DNA of 64,000 nucleotides from Paenibacillus pinistramenti (GTDB taxonomy: Bacteria > Bacillota > Bacilli > Paenibacillales > Paenibacillaceae). How positions within the stretch are numbered: the first letter of the stretch is position 1; each line of letters starts with the position of its first letter. The notes beneath the pieces were generated by a model, which saw only the letters and a program-made list of their open reading frames with translations, was not told the origin of the DNA and did not search any database. Where the stretch lies: the NCBI RefSeq assembly GCF_005869875.1, contig NZ_VAWG01000004.1:62001-126000 (forward strand), read 5' to 3'. The position numbers and the translations under genes are program-made. Positions 52,460 through 62,056 of the stretch are shown one piece after another.

Positions 52460-54007
52460 ATGACGACAAGCGATCCTAAACAACGTTACCGTTTCAGTGA
52501 AGCACCGATCTGGAAAGTCCAGCGTGAATATTATGAAGAGAAGGGAACGAAGGCTTGGAATAATGACCAAGTTCCCCAATATATAACGAGTAATCCCATG
52601 ATCGCTGCTGCCTATGCAGAAATGATCTTTGGGTTTCTTCAAGATCGAGTGAATAGGGGAAATGGCTCTGAACCTGTGTATATTGTGGAGCTTGGAGCAG
52701 GAGCGGGACGTCTTGCTTTCCATTTGTTAAGCGAATTGTGTCAGTTAATCGACTACGCCGGGATCCCGCTGCCCCCGTTCCGCTATATCATGACGGATTT
52801 GGCCATGGACAATGTTAGGGCATGGAAGGAGCATCCCGCGTTTCAAAAGTTCATTGCCGAAGGATTGCTGGACTTTGCGCGATTTGATGCTGTGCATGAT
52901 TCCATGCTGAACCTCATTGTATCCGGCACAACGATTCGTGAAGGGGAGTTCCAACAACCGTTAATCCTTGTTGCGAACTACTTCTTCGATAGCATACCGC
53001 AGGAATTGATTTACATTGGCGATGGGGAAGTATATGAAACGGATGTTTATGTTGAACAATCCGAACATCAGGACTCCCTTCAACCCGCAGAATGGTTAGA
53101 TCAAGTCACCTTACGCTATGAGCATCGGCGAGCGCCCGAGTACGAACAGGCAGCCTATCCTTACCGCAATGTGATTTCCATTTATCAGGAACAACTTGAA
53201 GACTCGCATATTTTATTTCCTGCTGCCGGTATCGCTTGTTTGGAGCGTTTGAACCGGTTATCCCCGCCGGGTTTCCTATTGATAACGGCAGACAAAGGAG
53301 ATCACTTGCTGGATAGCTGGAAATTTGCAGACCCCCCCGAGTTGGTCTTACATGGAAGCTTTTCCTTAACGGCAAACTACCACGCGATGAAATATGTCTA
53401 TGAACAAAAAGGAGCTGCGGCGTTATTTCCACCGCATCACTACAAAAATATTAATGTAGGCTGTATTCTCCATTTGGATAAGCCGATGGATTATCACAAC
53501 CTGCGATTAGCTTACCGTCGTAGTATTGAACGCTTTGGTCCTGATGAATTTTTTAGTATGAAATGGTGGGTGGACCGCCATCTGGATACCATGGGGTTGC
53601 AGCAAATCTTGAGCTTTTGGCGTTTGGGCGGCTATGATGCGGAATTTTTCATTCAGAGTACCAAGCGCATTTCCGACTTGCTGCCAGAATCAAACGAAGA
53701 AGAAAAACAGGATTTGCTTAGAGGCATTCAACGGATGTGGTCTTCGTACTACGTCATGGAGCAGCGATATGATCTGGCGCTCGATGCCGGACTGTTACTA
53801 TTCGAGATGGACATGTACGAACACTCCAAAACTTATTTGGAGATTTCGGTACAGCAAGAGCAAGAAGAGGTTGTATCAACGGTATTTTATTGTCTAGCCA
53901 TTTGCTGCTTCGAGTTAAGCCTAGTTGAAGACGCCAAGAGGTACTTACAAAAGCTGTTGGAACTTGAGCCTGATAATGAAGAGGCATTAGCGCTGATGGA
54001 CTATTGA
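52460..54007 (+). CDS. SAM-dependent methyltransferase-like protein with TPR C-terminus
   Basis: 515 residues. Class I methyltransferase motif I IVELGAGAGRLAFHL (about residue 75), followed by FRYIMTDLAMDN and VANYFFDSIPQEL as in Ndufaf7/MidA-like proteins. The last 110 residues form tetratricopeptide-like helix pairs (ALDAGLLLFEMDMYEHSKTYLEIS). Target unknown. ATG directly follows the stop of the GIY-YIG gene, so translation is coupled. Confidence 0.75.
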   Translation: MTTSDPKQRYRFSEAPIWKVQREYYEEKGTKAWNNDQVPQYITSNPMIAAAYAEMIFGFLQDRVNRGNGSEPVYIVELGAGAGRLAFHLLSELCQLIDYAGIPLPPFRYIMTDLAMDNVRAWKEHPAFQKFIAEGLLDFARFDAVHDSMLNLIVSGTTIREGEFQQPLILVANYFFDSIPQELIYIGDGEVYETDVYVEQSEHQDSLQPAEWLDQVTLRYEHRRAPEYEQAAYPYRNVISIYQEQLEDSHILFPAAGIACLERLNRLSPPGFLLITADKGDHLLDSWKFADPPELVLHGSFSLTANYHAMKYVYEQKGAAALFPPHHYKNINVGCILHLDKPMDYHNLRLAYRRSIERFGPDEFFSMKWWVDRHLDTMGLQQILSFWRLGGYDAEFFIQSTKRISDLLPESNEEEKQDLLRGIQRMWSSYYVMEQRYDLALDAGLLLFEMDMYEHSKTYLEISVQQEQEEVVSTVFYCLAICCFELSLVEDAKRYLQKLLELEPDNEEALALMDY

Positions 54008-54027
54008 TGCGTCTATGGGGAAAAATA

Positions 54028-54057
54028 AGGAGCCGCTCCGCAGAGGGACGGCTCCTG
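54028..54057 (+). terminator. Hairpin after the methyltransferase gene
   Basis: AGGAGCCG and CGGCTCCT around a 13-base loop, shortly after the stop. No T run, so termination is likely but weak. Confidence 0.5.
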
Positions 54058-54088
54058 GCAATACGTGAGTAGAAAGGAGCATCATCCT

Positions 54089-54325
54089 ATGGAAGTCACC
54101 GCACAGGAAGCTGCAGAATGGATGGTCACGGAAATCAGGTCTACGGGAACGTTATACCAGACCGATGCGATTGAATATGTGAAGACCCATTTCGGCGAAC
54201 AGTTCATATTTGTGAATGAGAACGGAAATACATCGCTGTCTAAAGAGGTGAAGAAGGCTTTCCGCAAACTCCACGGCGGCAAGATTGCTTGGGACCGCGA
54301 CGGATTCTTCTGGGCTTGGACCTGA
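54089..54325 (+). CDS. DUF6953-like small protein
   Basis: 78 residues, MEVTAQEAAEWMVTEIRSTG, then YVKTHFGEQFIFVNENGNTSLSKEVKKAFRKL and a Trp-rich end DRDGFFWAWT. It reads as a winged-helix-like domain of the DUF6953 type. AAAGGAG at 54074-54080 sets ATG 54089. Tail to tail with the UbiB gene, four bases apart. Confidence 0.7.
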   Translation: MEVTAQEAAEWMVTEIRSTGTLYQTDAIEYVKTHFGEQFIFVNENGNTSLSKEVKKAFRKLHGGKIAWDRDGFFWAWT

Positions 54326-54329
54326 CCCC

Positions 54330-56045
54330 TTACGACCGTGATCTAAACTTCTTCTGTTCCAGCCTGCTCTGCTCACGCATGGCCTGCATCTGCTGGGCAT
54401 GTCTTACATCCCTGCGGCGTTGCCGCGATTTGAGCTGACCAAGCATAATAAGCAGCCCCAACGTGCCGAGCACATAAGAAACGACGTGAGTCACTTCATT
54501 CCACAGGTTTGCAGCCGTCAGAAAAAATACCGCGCCAATGATGGCTGCAATGATCCGCCCTGTGTTCTTATTTTGCGTATCGATTAATTTCTTCTCAAAG
54601 GAACTCGATAGCTTTACCCGTAAATTTCCGCCATCCATTTTATCGACGACAGAAATGAACTTCTTGGTTGTAGGAAGGATTCCTTTTAGAAGTTTCTTGC
54701 CTTCATCCATCACGGTTGAAAAGGCACTTCCCCGCAGATCGCCGCGCATCACCTCTTCGACATAAGGCTTGGCGGTCCCGATCAGATCAAGCTCAGGGTC
54801 CAGTCCCAGACAAAGGCCATAAAGCGTGACAATTGCTTTTCCCAAAAAGGTTGTATTTGCAGGCAGCTGAAAGGGCTGAGAGTAGAGGAAATCCCGCAGC
54901 TCTTCCACATTGTCGCCTGACGTCACAAAATCCAGGTCAAACGTATCGCCGTTGATTTGCTCAAACAATAACGTAAGATTCCTTGCAAACACCTCTAAAT
55001 CCGCATTCCGTCTTAAAAATTTCAAACGAGTAAGGGCATCGATTGCGCCGTGGGCATCTTTTAGATACACAGCCATCAGAAGGGCTATCATCTGCGCTTT
55101 CATATCCTCTGCAATTCGTCCGACCATGCCGTAATCGATTAAAGCGATAGTGCCGTCAGGCTGCACGAGCACATTGCCCGGGTGCGGGTCTGCGTGAAAG
55201 AAGCCTTCTATCAGAATCTGCTCGATAAAAATCTCCATCAAGGACTTGGCTAGTTGGGTCCGATCTACACCCCAGGCATCAAGCTGGGCAAAATCGTTGA
55301 TTTTTACCCCTTCCAAGAACTCCATGGTTAACACTTTTGAAGTGGTATAGGGCCAGTGAATGCCTGGAACAACAATATCCTCCCGGTGGATGAACTGCAT
55401 CTGAAATTGTTCGGCGTTTTGCCCCTCTTTTTGATAATCGAGCTCATCCATCACGGTTTCGTGAAACTCATCGTACACGGCATCGAGGTCCATGAAGTTT
55501 CTCATCTGGGTCAAGCGTTTTAATAACCTTATCGCAACCTGTATGGATATCCAATCAATGGCAATAATGTCTTCGACCCCGGGACGCATCACTTTCACCG
55601 CGACCTCTTCACCTGTGGGTAATGTCGCCCGGTGTACCTGTCCTAAGGAAGCCGCTGCAATCGGAGTTTCACTAAACTTGGCAAAAATCTCGCTAATCGA
55701 CGCGCCAAGCTCACTCTCTACCTTCTGTTTGATCTCGGAAAAATCGACCGGAGCTACGGAATCCTGCAGCTTGGACAATTCATCGAGAACTTCCTTCGGC
55801 AGAATATCCACCTGCGCACTGACATGCTGGCCAAGTTTGATGATTAATCCGCCCATATCCATGGCAGTCTGCGTAAAATACGCGGCCAATTTTCGATATA
55901 AAGCCTTGGTTTTCGCCTCCAAGCGCCGTCTCGGAATAAAATGCTTCTGCCTGCCCAGCCACCAGAACCCCCAAACGAACTTCAAAATCATGCGCATGGT
56001 TCTTCTGAACCGGACATCCTTCATCAACTGGATGAATTCGCTCAT
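54330..56045 (-). CDS. UbiB/AarF (ABC1) family atypical kinase
   Basis: 571 residues. KLGQHVSAQVDILP is the KxGQ motif, AAASLGQVHRA the Ala-rich loop, VAVKVMRPG the lysine, HADPHPGNV and IDYGM the catalytic and metal sites. Two transmembrane helices close to the C-terminus (about 500-545). UbiB-type ATPases assist isoprenoid quinone or lipid metabolism at the membrane. Start at 56045 overlaps the AbrB-type gene by four bases, so the two are coupled. Confidence 0.9.
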   Translation of the reverse strand: MSEFIQLMKDVRFRRTMRMILKFVWGFWWLGRQKHFIPRRRLEAKTKALYRKLAAYFTQTAMDMGGLIIKLGQHVSAQVDILPKEVLDELSKLQDSVAPVDFSEIKQKVESELGASISEIFAKFSETPIAAASLGQVHRATLPTGEEVAVKVMRPGVEDIIAIDWISIQVAIRLLKRLTQMRNFMDLDAVYDEFHETVMDELDYQKEGQNAEQFQMQFIHREDIVVPGIHWPYTTSKVLTMEFLEGVKINDFAQLDAWGVDRTQLAKSLMEIFIEQILIEGFFHADPHPGNVLVQPDGTIALIDYGMVGRIAEDMKAQMIALLMAVYLKDAHGAIDALTRLKFLRRNADLEVFARNLTLLFEQINGDTFDLDFVTSGDNVEELRDFLYSQPFQLPANTTFLGKAIVTLYGLCLGLDPELDLIGTAKPYVEEVMRGDLRGSAFSTVMDEGKKLLKGILPTTKKFISVVDKMDGGNLRVKLSSSFEKKLIDTQNKNTGRIIAAIIGAVFFLTAANLWNEVTHVVSYVLGTLGLLIMLGQLKSRQRRRDVRHAQQMQAMREQSRLEQKKFRSRS

Positions 56046-56365
56046 TCTTTTTCAGCTACCTCAGGTTCATTTTCATCCTCTTCAGAAACAGGGGTGCTTT
56101 TATCAAAAATCGCTTGAGCCATGCTTTCAAACTTTTTCGAAGCGCTCATGAAGAAATCCGCAAACCGGTTGAACATTTCTGCTTTGACCAGAATGACAGC
56201 TCCCTTGCGCTTATTCCCGAATACGATGAATTTCTCGCCCGGCTGGATATCAAGCTCTTCCCTTGCTTCCCGGGGAATTACAATTTGGCCTCGCTCGCCC
56301 ATGGATGTGGTTCCCAGCACTTTGCCATGCCCGAAGCCATGACTATTATCTTTTCTTTGGTGCAT
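56042..56365 (-). CDS. AbrB/SpoVT-type DNA-binding protein
   Basis: 107 residues. TTSMGERGQIVIPREAREELDIQPGEKFIVFG is the swapped-hairpin AbrB domain (residues 18-50), followed by a helical acidic tail. ATG 56365 follows AAAGGAGAG by seven bases; TTG 56371 is a poor alternative. It lies upstream of the UbiB gene in one operon and may regulate it. Confidence 0.87.
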   Translation of the reverse strand: MHQRKDNSHGFGHGKVLGTTSMGERGQIVIPREAREELDIQPGEKFIVFGNKRKGAVILVKAEMFNRFADFFMSASKKFESMAQAIFDKSTPVSEEDENEPEVAEKE

Positions 56366-56482
56366 TCTCAATCTCTCCTTTGATTCAAAATCTGCATAAT
56401 CGTATGTTATTTCATACTAATCCTACTTCCAAGGAGGTATGTCACAGCTCCAATTGCTAAAGGTTATTCGCACATAACAATA

Positions 56483-56511
56483 TTGACTGACTAATCACTC
56501 TCTTATATAAT
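56483..56511 (+). promoter_or_regulatory. Promoter with overlapping TetR operator
   Basis: TTGACT (56483-56488), 17 bases, TATAAT (56506-56511). TGACTAATCA (56488-56497) overlaps the -35 and resembles TGACTAGTCA upstream of the next gene, so the TetR gene is probably autoregulated. Confidence 0.72.
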
Positions 56512-56540
56512 AGGGGAAACAAGGAACAAGGAGGAGACAC

Positions 56541-57104
56541 ATGGCCAGACCTAGAAGCGACGACAAACAAACTGCGATCCTGGCGGGAGCGACCCGGGTG
56601 ATTGCCTCTCAAGGATTGGGAGCATCGACAGCAGCAATCGCCAAAGAGTCGGGTGTCTCTAATGGGTCACTGTTCACCTACTTTGATACAAAGGCAGATT
56701 TGTTGAACCAGCTTTACATCGAGCTTAAGACGGAGATGAGTTCGGTCATAGACGGAATCCCGGCTGATCATGACCTGCGGGAACAAGCGCTTTATATGTG
56801 GACCCAGTGGATGAACTGGGCAGCATCTTTTCCGGAGAAGCGGCGGGCCTTGGCACTCTTGAATGTATCGGACGAGGTGACACCGGAGAGCCGCCAGACA
56901 GCGAGACAGGTCATGAGCGGGGTCAGAGAGTTTATGAGACGAATCACCGAAAATGGCCCCATGCGAGAAGAGCCGTTAGGGTTGCGAGTTGCCCTGTTGA
57001 ACGGAGTAGCGGAAGCGACAATTGACTACATGATGCAAGACCCAGCCAACGCAGATAAACATCGTATGGTGGGTTTCGAAGCCTTCTGGCGAATGGTGGT
57101 ATAA
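56541..57104 (+). CDS. TetR-family regulator
   Basis: 187 residues. ARVIASQGLGASTAAIAKESGVSNGSLFTYFDTKADLLNQLY-like helix-turn-helix at the N-terminus (text given in part). GGAGGAG precedes ATG. It stands immediately before the epimerase gene in the same direction and likely represses both. Confidence 0.87.
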   Translation: MARPRSDDKQTAILAGATRVIASQGLGASTAAIAKESGVSNGSLFTYFDTKADLLNQLYIELKTEMSSVIDGIPADHDLREQALYMWTQWMNWAASFPEKRRALALLNVSDEVTPESRQTARQVMSGVREFMRRITENGPMREEPLGLRVALLNGVAEATIDYMMQDPANADKHRMVGFEAFWRMVV

Positions 57105-57138
57105 AATTTTTCCGAAATTTTTTTCGGAAATAAAAGAG

Positions 57139-57148
57139 TGACTAGTCA
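57139..57148. promoter_or_regulatory. TetR-type operator before the epimerase gene
   Basis: TGACTAGTCA, a perfect palindrome, 22 bases before ATG 57171. A hairpin of TTTCCGAAA and TTTCGGAAA lies just before it (57109-57130), probably ending the TetR transcript. Confidence 0.6.
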
Positions 57149-57170
57149 AACATTTAAGGAGGATTTTATC

Positions 57171-58199
57171 ATGACAAATACGGTCTTAGTAACAGGCGGT
57201 ACAGGCTTTGTTGGTGCGCAGATCATTCTTCAACTCTTGCAGCAAGGCTACAACGTGAGGACTACACTTCGCTCACTTAGCAGTAAATATAAAGTGATGG
57301 ATACCCTTCAATCCAACGGAATCAAGAGCTTTGACAGCCTTGCATTTGTGGAAGCAGATTTATTAAAAGATGATCATTGGGACGAAGCGATGGAAGGCTG
57401 CGATTATGTATTAAGCGTGGCGTCTCCTGTCTTTTTTACGATTCCACAAGATGAAGAAGAAGCGGTACGCCCTGCTGTGGAAGGCATCATCCGTATCCTG
57501 AAATCGGCCCGAAACGCAGGTGTTAAGCGTGTGGTCATGACGTCCAATTTTGGCGCCGTTGGATTTAGTAATAAGGACCCGAATAAGGTGACGACAGAGG
57601 CCGATTGGACAAACCCGAATGAAAAAGGCCTATCCATTTACGAAAAATCCAAATTATTAGCAGAACGTGCCGCTTGGGATTTCATTAAGAAGGAGGGCGG
57701 CGACCTGGAGTTTACTACCATTAACCCTGTTGCAATATTCGGCCCATCCTTGAGTGCCCATATCTCAGGAAGCTTTGATCTCCTCAAACTTGTACTAGAC
57801 GGCTCGTTTAAAGCAGTTCCCAATATCCCTTTGAATATTGTTGACGTCCGGGACGTGGCTGATCTCCATATCCGTGCCATGACCCACCCTCTTGCAAATG
57901 GGCAGCGTTTTATTGCATCGGCAGACGGCCAAATATCGCTGCCCGAAATTGCGGCATTGATAAGAAAGAAATATCCGGATGCAGCAGGAAAAGTATCCGC
58001 TAGAACACTGCCAAACGCAGTCATTTATTTGGGAGCACTATTTAATAAGCAGGCCAAAGAGGCGGCACTGCTGCTACGGATGAACCGCAATGTGAACAAT
58101 GCGAAGGCTAAGACAATGCTGGGCTGGAAGCCGATTGCAGCCAATGAGGAAATAGTACTTTCTTCGATAAACAGCATGCTTAAGTTCGGAATTATATAA
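57171..58199 (+). CDS. NAD-dependent epimerase/dehydratase, dihydroflavonol reductase-like
   Basis: 342 residues. VTGGTGFVGAQI at the start, YEKSK as YxxxK (about residue 155), FTTINPVAIFGPSL as in extended SDR carbonyl reductases. Reduces an aldehyde or ketone with NADPH; substrate unknown. ATG 57171 is set by AAGGAGG. The earlier in-frame start at 57138 lies in the operator. Confidence 0.85.
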   Translation: MTNTVLVTGGTGFVGAQIILQLLQQGYNVRTTLRSLSSKYKVMDTLQSNGIKSFDSLAFVEADLLKDDHWDEAMEGCDYVLSVASPVFFTIPQDEEEAVRPAVEGIIRILKSARNAGVKRVVMTSNFGAVGFSNKDPNKVTTEADWTNPNEKGLSIYEKSKLLAERAAWDFIKKEGGDLEFTTINPVAIFGPSLSAHISGSFDLLKLVLDGSFKAVPNIPLNIVDVRDVADLHIRAMTHPLANGQRFIASADGQISLPEIAALIRKKYPDAAGKVSARTLPNAVIYLGALFNKQAKEAALLLRMNRNVNNAKAKTMLGWKPIAANEEIVLSSINSMLKFGII

Positions 58200-58208
58200 T
58201 AAGAGACG

Positions 58209-58248
58209 AAACCCCGCTGCTTGGAACAGCGGGGTTTGGCTTATTTTT
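58209..58248 (+). terminator. Terminator after the epimerase gene
   Basis: AAACCCCGCTG and CAGCGGGGTTT with a seven-base loop, then TTATTTTTT a few bases later. Confidence 0.85.
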
Positions 58249-58269
58249 TATGCAGGACAATTTGCTGCC

Positions 58270-59263
58270 GTTCAGGCTCCCCTTTTCTTGTGAATAAAGA
58301 AGGCGCTTGCAAATGCTCCAATAAGCAGGAAGATGGCAATAAACAATTCCACATCTTTCATGCCGGCGTTGAAAGCATTAATAACAATATTCTTAATAGC
58401 TCCATTCAAAAGGAACTTTAAGGGTATGACGGATCACCAGGATCCCGATTGCCCCAATAAATAGCGCGCCGCTAATTAACCAGCGATTGCCGATTTTTCC
58501 GGAAATAATCCCGGACAGCGGACCCAATATCATGGTAAACCCGCCATATAAACCTGCTCCTAACACAAAAGCCGCAATGTTGGCGCCGTTAAAGGACCAA
58601 TTTCTAAAAATAGTTAGTTCGATCATGGGCTGCTTGACCGTTCTCTCAGTGACTATAAAAGCAATTATTAAAACGATTGATAAGCCTAACAAACCTAAAA
58701 CGTGCCAATTGGTCCACAAGTATTCTTCATGCATTTCTTTTTGAATTAAGGCTAATACCATAGTAAAGATCAAGGCAGTGCTCAGAACGAATCCTAAGAA
58801 ATCATTCTTTTCATGACCCGCCTGAAATCGCCAGACCAACCACACTGCTCCAAATACCTAATGCAAGTCCGCGCTGCTGTTCAGGAAAAGAAGCTGTAAC
58901 AATGGTCAGGGATAAAGACATCATCGCAGCTCCGCCGATTCCCTGGAAACCCCGGAAAATGTTCAGCCACAGATCACTGCCTGCTAATCGGCTTGCGAGG
59001 GAGCCGATTACAAAGATACCTAATCCGACTAAAAATACTTTTTTACGTCCGGCGATATCTCCTAATTTGGAGACTGGCAATAACATCGCGGCATACACTA
59101 AAGTATAAGCATTCAAGACCCATTGCAGATTTGAGAAGCTTGATGAGAGATTCCTTTGAATTTCGGGTAAGGCTACATTCACAATCGTAATATCCAGCAT
59201 GGCCATAAATACAGCCAAACTCACTGTGACTAACACCCACCATTTTCTAATCCGGTTTTGCAA
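58270..59263 (-). pseudogene. DHA2-type MFS drug transporter, broken
   Basis: Three reading frames hold its parts: 59263-58811 gives the N-terminus (LAVFMAMLDITIVNVALPEI, DIAGRKKVF); 58845-58393 gives middle and later helices; a third frame at about 58400-58270 gives the end (AFNAGMKDVELFIAIFLLIG). The total of about 330 codons is short for the 14-helix family (about 480), so there are frameshifts and internal loss. Divergent from the SRPBCC gene. Confidence 0.8.
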
Positions 59264-59361
59264 AATAAAAAACTCCTTTCGTGTTTTTGTGCGCGCTAGT
59301 ATTGACTTATATAATATTTATAAATATAATACGTACAAATACTATTTGAGGGGAGATCCCT

Positions 59362-59802
59362 ATGTGGCAATTTGAGCATTCCCTTACGACGACGGCGAAG
59401 GCAGAAACAATTTGGGGGCTGTACAGCGATATTACAACCTGGACAGAGTGGGATAAAGGCATCGTAAGCGCTTCACTGGAGGGGCATTTTGTCCAAGGCA
59501 CAAAGGGGCTCCTGCAGCCGGAGGGGCAAGAGCCGCTCCCCTTCGAGCTTGTGGAGGTTCATCCTCAGCGTGGATTCTCGGATATCACCGATATTCCGGG
59601 CGCCGGTATTCAAGTTCAATTTACTCATCTGCTGGAGGAATCGAACGGAACGACCAAGGTTACCCATCAAGTAAAGATTACGGGGCCGAATGCGGAGCAG
59701 CTGGGGCCCAAATTCGGGGCTCACATGGTAGAAGGCATCCCTCAGACAATGGAGGGACTCACAAAGCTGGCCCTGCAGAAGGAACGTGAACAAGGTGAGT
59801 GA
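59362..59802 (+). CDS. SRPBCC-fold protein
   Basis: 146 residues, FEHSLTTTAKAETIWGLYSD, WTEWDKGI, then ALQKEREQGE. START/SRPBCC helix-grip fold for hydrophobic ligands; ligand unknown. GAGGGGAG lies upstream. The stop is one base before the EVE gene start, and a MarR follows; the three form an operon. Confidence 0.85.
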   Translation: MWQFEHSLTTTAKAETIWGLYSDITTWTEWDKGIVSASLEGHFVQGTKGLLQPEGQEPLPFELVEVHPQRGFSDITDIPGAGIQVQFTHLLEESNGTTKVTHQVKITGPNAEQLGPKFGAHMVEGIPQTMEGLTKLALQKEREQGE

Positions 59803-59803
59803 G

Positions 59804-60304
59804 ATGCCAGAGAAGAGGCTGGAAAATATGACAGAGCAGATGACAAAAGAATCCCCTCGGTACTGGATTGGCGTCGTTTCCGCATCCCATGTCTCGAGGG
59901 GAGTGGAGGGCGGCTTCGCCCAGCTCTGTCATGGGAAGGCAGCGCCCCTCAAACGGATGCAAGCCGGCGACTGGCTGATTTATTACTCGCCTCGCACAGA
60001 TATGCAGAAGGGGGAACCGCTGCAGGCTTTTACGGCGATCGGCCAGGTGGAGGATGACCGGGTCTATGAATACCCGATGTCTGACTCGTTCATACCCTTT
60101 CGCCGCAACATTCGCTATACTTCTTGTAGGGTAACAAAGATTAGTTCGCTGCTGGAGCAGCTAAGCTTTACACGCGGTGAGAGAAATTGGGGCTGCCGGT
60201 TTCGGTTTGGTCACTTTGAAATCTCGGAGCAGGACTTTCAGATTATTGCAGACGCAATGTTGAACAGCACGGAGGGAAAGGCATATGAGCTCAGAATTCA
60301 ATAA
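59804..60304 (+). CDS. EVE (PUA-like) domain protein
   Basis: 167 residues from ATG 59804. RYWIGVVSASHVSRGVEGGFAQLCHGKAAPL and MQAGDWLIYYSP match EVE-domain proteins, which bind modified bases in RNA or DNA. Second gene of the SRPBCC-EVE-MarR set; it overlaps the MarR by 20 bases. ATG 59828 is an alternative start. Confidence 0.85.
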   Translation: MPEKRLENMTEQMTKESPRYWIGVVSASHVSRGVEGGFAQLCHGKAAPLKRMQAGDWLIYYSPRTDMQKGEPLQAFTAIGQVEDDRVYEYPMSDSFIPFRRNIRYTSCRVTKISSLLEQLSFTRGERNWGCRFRFGHFEISEQDFQIIADAMLNSTEGKAYELRIQ

Positions 60305-60728
60305 TGAAGAGGAAAGCCCCGGCTTTATGCTGTGGCGGGTCACGAATTTATGGCAAAAGGCAATCAGGAATGCATTGGAGCCTTATGAATTGACCCATCC
60401 GCAATTCGTCCTTTTGTTTTCCTGCAAATGGCTGAATGAACATAATGGCCAAACGGGTATTACCCAGGTTCAGTTGGCCCAGCATGCACAGATAGACGTG
60501 AATGTCACGTCGCAGGTGCTGAGGACGCTGGAGAAGAAAGGCTACATCGAGCGCCGGCCTCACCCGGCGGATTCACGGGCGAATGTCATTTCCGTCACGA
60601 AGGCGGGGGACACGGCTGCATCGCAGGCCGTTCAGGCGGTTGAAGCCGAGGACCGGGCTTTTTTCTCCGGCCTTGGTCATGAGGTTGGACAGCTGAATCG
60701 GCTTCTGCTGCAGCTTGCGAAGCGGTAG
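60285..60728 (+). CDS. MarR-family regulator
   Basis: 147 residues. Winged helix ITQVQLAQHAQIDVNVTSQVLRTLEKKGYIERR with the wing HPADSRANVISVT. Start inside the EVE gene with GGAGGGAAAG upstream. Likely regulator of its operon. Confidence 0.87.
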   Translation: MSSEFNNEEESPGFMLWRVTNLWQKAIRNALEPYELTHPQFVLLFSCKWLNEHNGQTGITQVQLAQHAQIDVNVTSQVLRTLEKKGYIERRPHPADSRANVISVTKAGDTAASQAVQAVEAEDRAFFSGLGHEVGQLNRLLLQLAKR

Positions 60729-60897
60729 CCGTTGGCCTTAGAAACGGAGGGAGGCAAATCCTTGCTTCCCTCTTTTGCTGATTGTACAGGATCTGACTGT
60801 TGTTGAAGGAGACTCGCTGATTAAAGCTGCACTTTTGGTGTATTTCCAGGTTGTCTGCTGGATACCCTAGGCAGGGGTACCAATAGACCGTAAAGGA

Positions 60898-61911
60898 ATG
60901 ATTATTGTGACAGCCGATCAATCTCAATTAACCGCAGCAGAGATGGGAAAGCTTTGGGCAACATACGTTGGAAATACGCTGGGGAAGTGCGTACTGAGTT
61001 ATTTCCTTCAGCATGTGGACGATAAAGAAACTGAGAAAATCCTGCAATTTGCCCTGGGGTTATGTAAGGACTATATACAGGACATAGAAGCTGTTTTTAA
61101 ACAAGCCCATTTTCCAATACCGGTCGGGTTTACGGAGGAAGATGTAAATTTGGAGGCGCCGCGGCTGTACGAAGATGATTTTTACCTCCATTACTTACAG
61201 TATTTGGGCAAGGGGGGGATGAGTATTTATAGTGTGGCGATCCCTTTAGTGACAAGGAAAGATATCCGGGATTTCTTTGTCAAAGCTCTTCGGGATACTA
61301 GCAAATTGATGGTCCTTGTTAATGACGCGCTGCTCCCCCAGAATACGTTAATCAATCCGCCCGTTATTTCTCCTCCTGAAGGAGTCGACTTTGTTAAAAA
61401 GCAGAGCTTTTTAAATGTCTTTTTCGAAAAAGACAGACCGCTCCACGGTCTGGAAATTGCCCATCTTTACGGCAACCTGAACAACGATATCACGAGCAAA
61501 GCTGTTATTGTTGGCTTTATGCAGGTGGCGAAAAGTGAAGAGGTCAGACAATATTTAGAACGTGGAAAGAATCTTAACCAGAAGCATATTGAGCTCATGT
61601 CGGATAAATTGACTAAGAACGATTTGCCATCGCCTTCGAGTATTGATCATTTGGTCAGGACCTCTACGGAGCCCCCTTTCTCAGATAAACTAATGGTCTA
61701 TCATAAGATCGACATGTTCTCCATGAAGATAAGGGAATACGCGAATGGTGCATCACTTAACGGTAGAAAGGATGTTGGCGCCTTGTTTGCAAAATGCCAG
61801 CTGGATGTCTCCTTATACGTAGAAGATGGTGCCAATATTATGATTGACCGCGGCTGGATGGAGCAGCCCCCAGAAGCTGTAGACCGGGATAAATTACACG
61901 CTGATCATTAA
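60898..61911 (+). CDS. DUF3231 family protein
   Basis: 337 residues. Two similar halves (each about 150 residues), TAAEMGKLWATYVGNTLGKCVLSYFLQHVDD in the first and EIAHLYGNLNNDITSKAVIVGFMQVA in the second. This is the pattern of DUF3231, related to spore coat CotF-like four-helix proteins in endospore formers. GTG 60907 is better spaced from AAAGGA (60892-60897) than ATG 60898. Function not known. Confidence 0.85.
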   Translation: MIIVTADQSQLTAAEMGKLWATYVGNTLGKCVLSYFLQHVDDKETEKILQFALGLCKDYIQDIEAVFKQAHFPIPVGFTEEDVNLEAPRLYEDDFYLHYLQYLGKGGMSIYSVAIPLVTRKDIRDFFVKALRDTSKLMVLVNDALLPQNTLINPPVISPPEGVDFVKKQSFLNVFFEKDRPLHGLEIAHLYGNLNNDITSKAVIVGFMQVAKSEEVRQYLERGKNLNQKHIELMSDKLTKNDLPSPSSIDHLVRTSTEPPFSDKLMVYHKIDMFSMKIREYANGASLNGRKDVGALFAKCQLDVSLYVEDGANIMIDRGWMEQPPEAVDRDKLHADH

Positions 61912-62056
61912 AGGCTTGGTCAGGCAGCTGCTTTGAAGTAACGATCTCTCTTCCGCAAACTTGCAAACGTCCAGGCTCTCAAAAAGTAATTTGAGTGTTG
62001 TTAAGTTTGTTATACAATGGGTGTAATTTAATCATACCTTATGCGGGAGAGATCAT

